NCBI GenBank assembly: GCA_041309145.1
Contig: JBFZAG010000156.1
Location: forward strand, 1-7,836
Origin: JAPLLS01 sp041309145
GTDB lineage: Bacteria; Omnitrophota; Gorgyraeia; Gygaellales; Profunditerraquicolaceae
Direction: 5' to 3'
DNA: 7,836 bases
Positions within the stretch are counted from its first letter, which is position 1. Each line of letters begins with the position of its first letter. This document shows, in pieces, positions 1 to 5,088 of the stretch. Both the position numbers and the translations under genes were made by a program. The notes beneath the pieces were generated by a model that was not told where the DNA came from, searched no databases, and saw only the letters and a list, made by a program, of their open reading frames with translations.

Positions 1-221
1 CACCTCAAGCAGCTGTTGCCGCCGCAACTCGCCCATCCCCTTATTGATCACATCCTGGCCCACCCCCCCGCATTGCCGGGTGATCGTCAGCACACTTTTC
101 GACCAGAACGGCTTGACATCGCTGGCCGCGGTATAAGCCAGATTGATCAAATAACAAAACTTCGCCCGCAACGACAATTCCCGGCTCCAGCCTTGCTCAA
201 AGTATTCCCCGGGGATCTGAT
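1..221 (-). pseudogene. 5'-truncated second copy of the winged-helix part of the PLD-like gene
   Basis: Positions 1-210 match 3849-4058 with only three mismatches (82, 163, 193). Positions 211-221 then match 4083-4093, which corresponds to a 24-bp deletion between two ggggatc repeats. On the minus strand this encodes residues from QIPGEYF through to QQLLEV of the PLD-like protein, the segment predicted to contain the winged helix, and it is 8 codons shorter in frame. All three mismatches fall in third codon positions and are synonymous (ATT/ATC, GCC/GCG, CAG/CAA). No stop interrupts the frame. The homology ends one base before the ankyrin gene's stop codon, so the catalytic HKD half is missing and no start codon or ribosome site is evident. 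The copy continues past base 1, so its 3' end is unseen. It is most likely a remnant of a duplication or recombination event. A functional C-terminal-only protein cannot be excluded. Confidence 0.85.
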
Positions 222-1787
222 TTATTTCACTTTCTGAGAACTCAATAGATGCGCGATTTCTTTTTGCGTGGATTCAGTTATCTTACCCGTGCCTTCTTCT
301 AACCACATCCCTGCGGTTTTCCCTTCTTTGTCTTTCAGAGCCGGGTCGGCGCCTTTGGCAAGAAGCAGTTCAACCATATCTTTTCTGCCGTAGGCCGCGG
401 CCATCATCAATGCCGTGATCCCGTTTTCACTGCGGCCATTCACATCCGCGCCATTTTCCAACAGCAATTTAATTCCTTCTTCAGACGAGTTCATACTGGC
501 CAGGGTCAGAACTGTTCCCCAACTTATTTTCGCGTTCACATCAGCGCCTTTTCGTATCAAAAGCCCGGCTATACTGATACTATTGTCCGGCCTTGAAAGC
601 GCCGCGATCAGAGGCGTCACCCCTTCATTAACCCCTTCTTCGCAGGACTTGACATTCACATCCGCTCCTTTTGAAAGAGCCAGTTCAATTACTTCCTTAG
701 AGAATTTCCTTACTGCGATCATAAGAAATGTCTCGCAGTTTTTATTTTTAATATTGAGATCCGCGCCGGCCATGATCAGCGATCCGGCAGCTTCGCGGTG
801 GCCGTATAATCCGGCGATCATCAGCGCGGTGAAACCATGGGTGTCTTTTTCATCGAGCCTTGCCCCCTTTGAGATGAGCAGGTTCAAAACCTCTGTGTTG
901 CCGGTCCGGGCTGCTGATATTAAAACCGCGTGTTTATTCCCAGCCCCGGTATTGGGGTCAGCCCCGCCGGCAATAAGCGATTTCGCGATCTCAGTCTGTT
1001 GGGATCCTATTGCGGCCATGAGCGGATTGTCGATGTTTTCTTTCGGATTGACGTTGACATTCCGGGAAAGCAAAAACTCCACCATCTCTCTATTTTTCGC
1101 AGCGACAGCGCGGGATAAAATACAACTTCTATCGATAAATTCCGCATTTACCAGAGCGCCCTTATCCACCAAATAACGCGCCATTTCCAATGTTCCGTAT
1201 CTAACCGCGTCACCGAGCGCACGATCGATCCCCCTGGCCCCGGATACGGCTTTTTCTATATTCTCCGGGCTTGCGGCGAGGATCAGATCAACGATATCCT
1301 TATTGCCCGACATTATCGCGAACGTCAAGGCTGAATTATCTCCTCCTTTAACCATAAAGGTCCCTGCTTTTTGGGAGAGCAGAAACTCGCACATTTCTTT
1401 CTTCCCTGCTTTTGCAGCCCGCATCAAAGCAGTCATTCCTTCTTCATCTTTACCGTTGACATCGTATCCGCCGGAAAGTAATTTCTCTACGGTATTTATA
1501 TCGCCCTCAGCCGCGGCTTTGGTAAGAACATTGTGTTTTTTCGCTTTGGCCTTATATTCCGCCATTTCTCCCGGCGAGACGGTCCATTCCTTTACTTGGC
1601 CGCCCGGCTTAACCGGTACTGAAAGTATGGTCAGGTTGCCTTCGGAATGTCCTTTATCGCCAAAAATGTGATCCAAAACTTGCTCTGTTGTATTTTTTGG
1701 CGGCTGACCTTGCTGGCCGTGAGCAACGCCGGACATTGCTAAAATGAGCAATAATCCCAGTAAACAACAGGAAGTTTTTTTATTCAT
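222..1787 (-). CDS. Secreted ankyrin-repeat protein
   Basis: A 521-aa protein. Residues 1-24 form a Sec signal peptide (MNKK, a hydrophobic run LLGLLLILAMSG, probable cleavage after VAHG), so the protein is predicted to act outside the cytoplasm. Residues 25-85 are a linker without a recognised fold. From about residue 86 to 490 run roughly twelve ankyrin repeats, several close to consensus, for example TALMMAAAYGRKDMVELLL followed by KGADPALKD, and repeated GADVN/GADPN/GADLN loops. Repeats around 150-255 are degenerate. Ankyrin stacks bind proteins; no enzymatic motif is visible, so the partner is unknown. The ATG lies 12 nt after the TPR gene's stop, with AAAGGGA just upstream, so the two are very probably co-transcribed. 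The stop codon sits exactly at the junction with the truncated PLD copy, so the last residues (SSQKVK) may have been altered by that rearrangement. Confidence 0.9.
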   Translation of the reverse strand: MNKKTSCCLLGLLLILAMSGVAHGQQGQPPKNTTEQVLDHIFGDKGHSEGNLTILSVPVKPGGQVKEWTVSPGEMAEYKAKAKKHNVLTKAAAEGDINTVEKLLSGGYDVNGKDEEGMTALMRAAKAGKKEMCEFLLSQKAGTFMVKGGDNSALTFAIMSGNKDIVDLILAASPENIEKAVSGARGIDRALGDAVRYGTLEMARYLVDKGALVNAEFIDRSCILSRAVAAKNREMVEFLLSRNVNVNPKENIDNPLMAAIGSQQTEIAKSLIAGGADPNTGAGNKHAVLISAARTGNTEVLNLLISKGARLDEKDTHGFTALMIAGLYGHREAAGSLIMAGADLNIKNKNCETFLMIAVRKFSKEVIELALSKGADVNVKSCEEGVNEGVTPLIAALSRPDNSISIAGLLIRKGADVNAKISWGTVLTLASMNSSEEGIKLLLENGADVNGRSENGITALMMAAAYGRKDMVELLLAKGADPALKDKEGKTAGMWLEEGTGKITESTQKEIAHLLSSQKVK

Positions 1788-1799
1788 TTTTCCCTTTAT

Positions 1800-2558
1800 T
1801 TATCTTCCCGAAGCCTTTTGCAAATCAGCGATAAACTTCGGAGAAACTTTATAACCTAATTCTTCAGCTTTATGCAAATCTGCCCAGCTCTTATCAAATT
1901 CATTTTTGCGAAAATAGCAAACAGATCTCCCAAAGTAAAGCTCCGAAGATCCCGGATCAAACTCGATCCCTTTTGAGTAATCCGCTATTGCCGGTTCATA
2001 GTCGTCTTTTATTGTATATATATATCCTCTTTTATAATAGGCTTGCGCGGATTGGGGAGTAAGCTCTATGGTCCTGGTAAAATCCGATATTGCCCGATCA
2101 AAATCCCGGGCCCTTAAATAAATACAGCCGCGGTTATAGTAAGCATTGGCGTGACCGGGGTTGATCTCTATAGCTTTACCGTAATCAGACAGGGATCGTT
2201 CAGTATCCCCCATATTATTATAGACGATCCCTCGGGCATAATACGCCTCAGCGAGATCAGGCTTAATCTCTATTGCCTTATTAAAATCAACAATAGCCTG
2301 TTGATCATTCCCTTTCAAACCATAAGCCCTGCCGCGATCACAGTAGATCAGGGCGTTCCGGGGATCAGCGGGTTTTATTTCTAAAGCTTTAGTAAACTCG
2401 CTGATCGACTCATCATACATCTGCTTTTTGGAATACTCAACCCCCTTATCCCATGCTTCTTTAAACTGAACATCAACCCCTTGATCCTGAGCATGAACTC
2501 CGCAAACCGAAGAAAGTAAAAATACTACTGCTGTCATTAAGAACCCCGCTGGGACCAT
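1800..2558 (-). CDS. Secreted tetratricopeptide-repeat protein
   Basis: A 252-aa protein with an N-terminal signal peptide (hydrophobic FLMTAVVFLLSSVCG, likely cleavage after VHA at residue 23), predicted to be periplasmic or exported. About six TPR motifs of 34 residues follow (roughly 33-66, 71-104, 105-138, 139-172, 173-206 and 207-235), with typical signatures such as AYYNRGCIYLRARDFDRAI and KAIEINPGHA. TPR arrays form protein-binding superhelices; the protein fills most of its length with repeats and shows no catalytic domain. The chosen ATG is preceded by GGAGG at 2563-2567, a strong ribosome site with short spacing. An internal Met at residue 8 has no comparable site and would shorten the signal peptide. 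An extended -10 promoter lies about 45 bp upstream. The gene is the first of a TPR-ankyrin operon, which suggests the two exported repeat proteins act in one complex or scaffold. Confidence 0.9.
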   Translation of the reverse strand: MVPAGFLMTAVVFLLSSVCGVHAQDQGVDVQFKEAWDKGVEYSKKQMYDESISEFTKALEIKPADPRNALIYCDRGRAYGLKGNDQQAIVDFNKAIEIKPDLAEAYYARGIVYNNMGDTERSLSDYGKAIEINPGHANAYYNRGCIYLRARDFDRAISDFTRTIELTPQSAQAYYKRGYIYTIKDDYEPAIADYSKGIEFDPGSSELYFGRSVCYFRKNEFDKSWADLHKAEELGYKVSPKFIADLQKASGR

Positions 2559-2602
2559 ATATCCTCCATAGTTAGAACACCCGAAAGCATCCTCTAATTT
2601 TT

Positions 2603-2611
2603 ATTATACCA
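2603..2611 (-). promoter_or_regulatory. Extended -10 promoter of the TPR-ankyrin operon
   Basis: On the minus strand the sequence reads TGGTATAAT, a consensus -10 hexamer with the TGn extension. It is placed to start transcription around 2595, giving a leader of about 35 nt that contains the GGAGG site of the TPR gene. The -35 is poor (an ATGACG-like hexamer at 2624-2629 with 15-bp spacing), as is usual for extended -10 promoters. It sits within 30 bp of the ORF6N stop codon. Confidence 0.55.
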
Positions 2612-2627
2612 AAAAACGGCGACCGTC
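2611..2627 (-). terminator. Weak intrinsic terminator candidate after the ORF6N gene
   Basis: Just past the ORF6N stop codon the minus strand can form a short stem, ACGG/CCGT with a TCG loop (5 bp if a G-U pair is counted), followed immediately by six Ts. The stem is short, so termination may be partial. The T tract abuts the -10 of the next promoter. Confidence 0.35.
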
Positions 2628-2632
2628 ATAGT

Positions 2633-3286
2633 TTAATCCTTAGAGAAGCCGATCGGCGGCTTTTTGGGCTCTGGCGGCGCGGGCGACTCGGGTATTGGCT
2701 CAAGAAGTTTTTTGATCGCTTCGAAGATGAGCTGGATCTTGTCATCGTGGGTGTCATACTTTTTCTCCAGAGCGGCGATCTTTTCGGCCAGGTCTTTATG
2801 GGTCAGGAGTAGTTCTTTGAGTTTGACGAAGGCGCGCATGATCATGATGTTGACCCGGATGGCCCGCTCGCTGTTCAGGACGCTGGAGAGCATGGCTACG
2901 CCCTGTTCGGTGAAGGCGTAGGGTAAATATCTTCTTCCACCTCTACTTGATGTTCCAGATTGGAACATCAAGTTTGCAACCTTTTCTGGTGTAAGTAGTT
3001 CTGAATTCAAGGTCACAAATTGTGACCTTGAATTGCTAACCTCTTGTGCCGTAAATGGTTTGATATTTGAGGTCACAATTTGTGACCTCAAATTTGTAAC
3101 CTCCTGCAATGTAAGCTGATACATAAAATCATTAGGGAAACGCTGGATATTCCTTTTCACAGCTTGGTTCAAGGCCTTAATCGAAACGCCATACAACCGG
3201 GCCAAATCCCGATCTAACATTACTCTCTGCCCTCTGATAAACAGAATCTTAGTGGCAATGACTTCTAATGACAATGCTCGCGGCAT
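2633..3286 (-). CDS. ORF6N-domain DNA-binding protein with a tandemly expanded central segment
   Basis: A 217-aa protein of the ORF6N (KilA-N superfamily) type, a domain known from phage and bacterial DNA-binding proteins. Family hallmarks are visible: an N-terminal block with the IRGQRVMLDRDLARLYGV signature (residues 17-34), RFPNDFMYQLT (49-59), GGRRYLPYAFTEQGVAMLSS (116-135), a helical region 140-195 with coiled-coil character, and a C-terminal PP-IGF motif. The family normally runs almost directly from the first SQxVTS-type motif to GGRR. Here a 20-residue unit occurs three times (58-77, 78-97, 98-117), adding about 40 residues within the domain. The repeat-encoding DNA is more AT-rich than the 3' half of the gene. 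The ATG has AAAGGAG at 3292-3298. Possible roles are a transcriptional regulator or a phage-type antirepressor; the target is unknown. A dyad just upstream suggests autoregulation. Confidence 0.88.
   Translation of the reverse strand: MPRALSLEVIATKILFIRGQRVMLDRDLARLYGVSIKALNQAVKRNIQRFPNDFMYQLTLQEVTNLRSQIVTSNIKPFTAQEVSNSRSQFVTLNSELLTPEKVANLMFQSGTSSRGGRRYLPYAFTEQGVAMLSSVLNSERAIRVNIMIMRAFVKLKELLLTHKDLAEKIAALEKKYDTHDDKIQLIFEAIKKLLEPIPESPAPPEPKKPPIGFSKD
2945..2973. repeat. Perfect palindrome in ORF6N repeat 3
   Basis: The 13-nt arms ACTTGATGTTCCA (2945-2957) and TGGAACATCAAGT (2961-2973) are exact reverse complements around a 3-nt loop. It encodes the LMFQSGTS stretch. Its sequence differs from the other two palindromes, but its symmetry is complete. 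Confidence 0.9.
3004..3034. repeat. Perfect palindrome in ORF6N repeat 2
   Basis: The 15-nt arms AATTCAAGGTCACAA (3004-3018) and TTGTGACCTTGAATT (3020-3034) are exact reverse complements around one central base. It encodes NSRSQFVTLN. The core TCACA..TTGTGA is shared with repeat 1 and with the upstream dyad. Confidence 0.9.
3065..3093. repeat. Perfect palindrome in ORF6N repeat 1
   Basis: The 14-nt arms ATTTGAGGTCACAA (3065-3078) and TTGTGACCTCAAAT (3080-3093) are exact reverse complements around one central base. It encodes NLRSQIVTS. The outer arm differs from repeat 2 at matched positions (GAG/CTC versus AAG/CTT), so pairing is kept. Confidence 0.9.
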
Positions 3287-3315
3287 ATTTTCTCCTTTCT
3301 CGTCTTACCCGAACT

Positions 3316-3332
3316 TATCACAGTTTGTGATA
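3316..3332. promoter_or_regulatory. Dyad in the ORF6N promoter region, probable operator
   Basis: The 7-nt arms TATCACA and TGTGATA flank GTT. The 13-bp core TCACAGTTTGTGA matches the cores inside ORF6N repeats 1 and 2 at 11 of 13 positions. It lies 30 bp before the start codon. A weak minus-strand promoter (TTGTAG, 17 bp, TGTGAT) would be overlapped by it. The position and shared core make an autoregulatory operator plausible. A hairpin role is an alternative. Confidence 0.5.
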
Positions 3333-3339
3333 TCCTCTA

Positions 3340-3477
3340 CTACAATAGACGAAAGAAAGTGGAAAATCTAACAGGATTTTTTTTCGTGGCATCTTCTAAG
3401 GTACCAAAATGGCACCTTAGACTGGTAGTAATTTGCGACCGGTTCCTCAATAAAAAATTACTGGGGTGGTTAGGCGC
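3340..3477 (-). pseudogene. Decayed ORF6N-like fragment with two degenerate palindromes
   Basis: This is a 45-codon stop-to-stop frame with no credible start. It contains NRSQITTS followed by LRCHFGTLE, both of the same peptide type as the palindrome-encoded cores of the downstream ORF6N gene. Each is also on an imperfect DNA palindrome: 3395-3421 has 12-nt arms TCTAAGGTACCA and TGGCACCTTAGA with one mismatch, and 3421-3443 has 11-nt arms with three mismatches. The flanking residues (EDATKKNPVRF) are not recognisable ORF6N sequence. The stretch between the PLD and ORF6N genes otherwise holds only the promoter and dyad. It may be a remnant of an earlier ORF6N gene or of inserted palindromic units. 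Confidence 0.4.
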
Positions 3478-3506
3478 CTAGGGAAAAATTATGTTTGTAA
3501 CCGTAT

Positions 3507-4997
3507 CTAGTGGCTGGAGTTTGGTAAAGCGTCTATAATACCTAGGGCGTAGAGGTAGGTGCGCTTGGGGTTGTCGATGTTTTTTTTGGCTACTTCTTGG
3601 AAGGCCTGGCGGACTTTCTTCAGGCCGCGCTCGCGGGTGAGAATGATGATCTCCTCGATCACCCGGGGATCATTCTCCTCAAACACAATTGCGGCAAACT
3701 TGCGGGCTTGGGCGTACTCTTGAGGCCTGTACTTGGCTTCGAGTTGGGCCAGGTCGGCGCGGCGCTGGCTGGGGTCGTAAAGCGAGAGCAGCTTATACTT
3801 CTTCGGCCTGCGCGTGTCATAAGGCTTGTTCCCCAGCTCATCATAGCGCACCTCAAGCAGCTGTTGCCGCCGCAACTCGCCCATCCCCTTATTGATCACA
3901 TCCTGGCCCACCCCCCCGCATTGCCGGGTAATCGTCAGCACACTTTTCGACCAGAACGGCTTGACATCGCTGGCCGCGGTATAAGCCAGATTGATCAAAT
4001 AACAAAACTTGGCCCGCAACGACAATTCCCGGCTCCAGCCCTGCTCAAAGTATTCCCCGGGGATCCGAAACTCCCCCTCTTTGGGGATCTGATAAGGCTT
4101 TTCCGGATCCTCATAATCCAGCAAAGTTATAGCCGCCTCCTTGGCGTAACGCGGCTCGAACCTGATCAGCTTGAATTGAACATCCAGCTTCCTGAGCGCC
4201 TTGATCACCTGCCTGCGGTACTCCTCAGCTGTCCACCCCTCGTAAATCCCTAAATATTTTGCCGCGTCATCATAGAAGAACATCACCCGCCCCTGCGCGT
4301 CCCCCTCAAACTTCCACAAAAGGTACAAATACAGGTCAAAAGCCCGCTCCGCCTGCTTCTTAATAAGGAACGCCCCGATCCCCGGATTTTCCAGGAACTG
4401 CCGGCTCATCGCCACAGACCTGCTCTCCGGCTCCAGGACATCATCCACGCTGTCGTCTATTTTGATCGTCTGGAAATATTCCAGGATCTCCCTGGCCAAC
4501 TCCTGCGACTCGATCTTCACATCAGTCTCAATACTGTTGTCAAAGGAATTCCCGGTCCAGTTCGTGCTTCCCAGGATAACCGTCTTCTGGTCTATGACCA
4601 CAGCCTTGGCATGGGTATACCGCTGAGGCTCATCATAATGAACATCCACCCCGGCCTCTTTGAGCCGCTTGTAAGCGTTAGTGCTTTTGATCCGGGGATC
4701 CCAGGACACAAAATCCACATTCTGGTCCAGCACCACCCGCACCTCCACCCCGCGTTTCCTGGCCTCGATCAGCAGCCCCACCAGCTCCCCGGGCTTGGAC
4801 TCTTTACTAGCCGACGATTCCACGGTAAACATGACCACAGAGATCGATTTCCGGGCCTGGGCAATGGCCTCTTTGACCGCCGGGAAATACTTGGCGCCAC
4901 TGATATTCTCAACCTGCGCTTCATAACAAAAAACCCTTGAGGTCAATGCTAAGACCCCAAGGGCTGCTATCCCCACTACCTTTACGAACTTAATCAT
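3507..4997 (-). CDS. Exported Nuc-like phospholipase D-family protein with winged-helix-like C-terminus
   Basis: A 496-aa protein from the ATG at 4997. Residues 1-27 are a signal peptide or anchor (IKFVKVVGIAALGVLAL). Residues about 30-190 form one PLD domain with a complete HKD motif, H129-x-K131-x4-D136-x6-G143-S144-x-N146. GSTNWT matches the GSxNFT of the Nuc endonuclease group, whose members act as dimers to hydrolyse phosphodiesters in DNA or phospholipids. Residues 190-310 are helical and unrecognised. Residues about 326-406 look like a winged helix (LTITRQCGGVGQDVINKGMGELRRQQLLEVRYD is described here only by its ends, LTIT and VRYD). A helical tail follows. The start is chosen by AAAGGA at 5002-5007; an in-frame TTG at 5024 has no such site. 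Signal peptide plus DNA-binding-like module is an odd pairing. The module is duplicated at 1-221. Confidence 0.85.
   Translation of the reverse strand: MIKFVKVVGIAALGVLALTSRVFCYEAQVENISGAKYFPAVKEAIAQARKSISVVMFTVESSASKESKPGELVGLLIEARKRGVEVRVVLDQNVDFVSWDPRIKSTNAYKRLKEAGVDVHYDEPQRYTHAKAVVIDQKTVILGSTNWTGNSFDNSIETDVKIESQELAREILEYFQTIKIDDSVDDVLEPESRSVAMSRQFLENPGIGAFLIKKQAERAFDLYLYLLWKFEGDAQGRVMFFYDDAAKYLGIYEGWTAEEYRRQVIKALRKLDVQFKLIRFEPRYAKEAAITLLDYEDPEKPYQIPKEGEFRIPGEYFEQGWSRELSLRAKFCYLINLAYTAASDVKPFWSKSVLTITRQCGGVGQDVINKGMGELRRQQLLEVRYDELGNKPYDTRRPKKYKLLSLYDPSQRRADLAQLEAKYRPQEYAQARKFAAIVFEENDPRVIEEIIILTRERGLKKVRQAFQEVAKKNIDNPKRTYLYALGIIDALPNSSH
4928..4963 (-). terminator. Terminator-shaped hairpin inside the PLD signal-peptide codons
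   Basis: On the minus strand, an 11-bp stem CCCTTGGGGTC / GACCTCAAGGG (one G-U pair in RNA) with an 8-nt loop is followed directly by six Ts. This has the form of an intrinsic terminator but lies about 35-70 nt into the reading frame. Translation would normally melt it, so it could act as a translation-dependent attenuator. It could also be chance structure in a low-complexity signal sequence. Confidence 0.4.
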
Positions 4998-5001
4998 CTT
5001 T

Positions 5002-5007
5002 TCCTTT
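5002..5007 (-). promoter_or_regulatory. Ribosome binding site deciding the PLD start
   Basis: AAAGGA four bases before the ATG at 4997. The upstream in-frame TTG at 5024 has only a poor CTGGG-like sequence before it, and starting there would add a polar nine-residue extension before the signal peptide. Confidence 0.7.
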
Positions 5008-5088
5008 ACTGGCAATCTTTTCAACCCAGTAATAGCAGATATCCAGCCAGGTGAAATATTATTTTCAAGTTGAATTTAGATTTTTTGA

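Larger units (their letters stand above)
2936..3115 (-). repeat. Three tandem 60-bp coding repeats, each with a palindrome
   Basis: Residues 58-117 of the ORF6N protein are three 20-residue units with pattern L/F-T-x-x-x-V-x-N-x-x-x-Q-x-x-T: NLRSQIVTS, NSRSQFVTL and NLMFQSGTS are the equivalent cores. The palindrome centres lie exactly 60 bp apart (3079, 3019, 2959). The DNA of the units has diverged considerably, so this is an old or rapidly changing expansion. Confidence 0.85.

Noticed and set aside
2936..3115. Regular 60-bp palindromic repeats resembling a short CRISPR array
   Set aside because: The whole stretch is an open coding frame inside the ORF6N domain, the units diverge along their full length, and there is no repeat-spacer alternation.
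3316..3332. CRP/FNR-type binding site
   Set aside because: The half-sites are in the order TCACA...TGTGA with a 3-bp gap, the inverse of the TGTGA-N6-TCACA arrangement. The match to the ORF6N internal palindromes is a better explanation.
3470..3479. Perfect palindrome TAGGCGCCTA downstream of the PLD stop
   Set aside because: There is no loop, the arms are short and no T tract follows, so it is not a terminator. No relation to the ORF6N dyads is seen.
3597..4253. Long plus-strand open frame of 218 codons
   Set aside because: It lies opposite the PLD gene, has no ribosome site or domain, and is explained by the codon bias of the real minus-strand gene. The same shadow appears in the 1-221 duplicate.
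5022..5024. TTG start for the PLD gene
   Set aside because: There is no ribosome site before it, whereas the ATG at 4997 has AAAGGA and yields a normal signal peptide.
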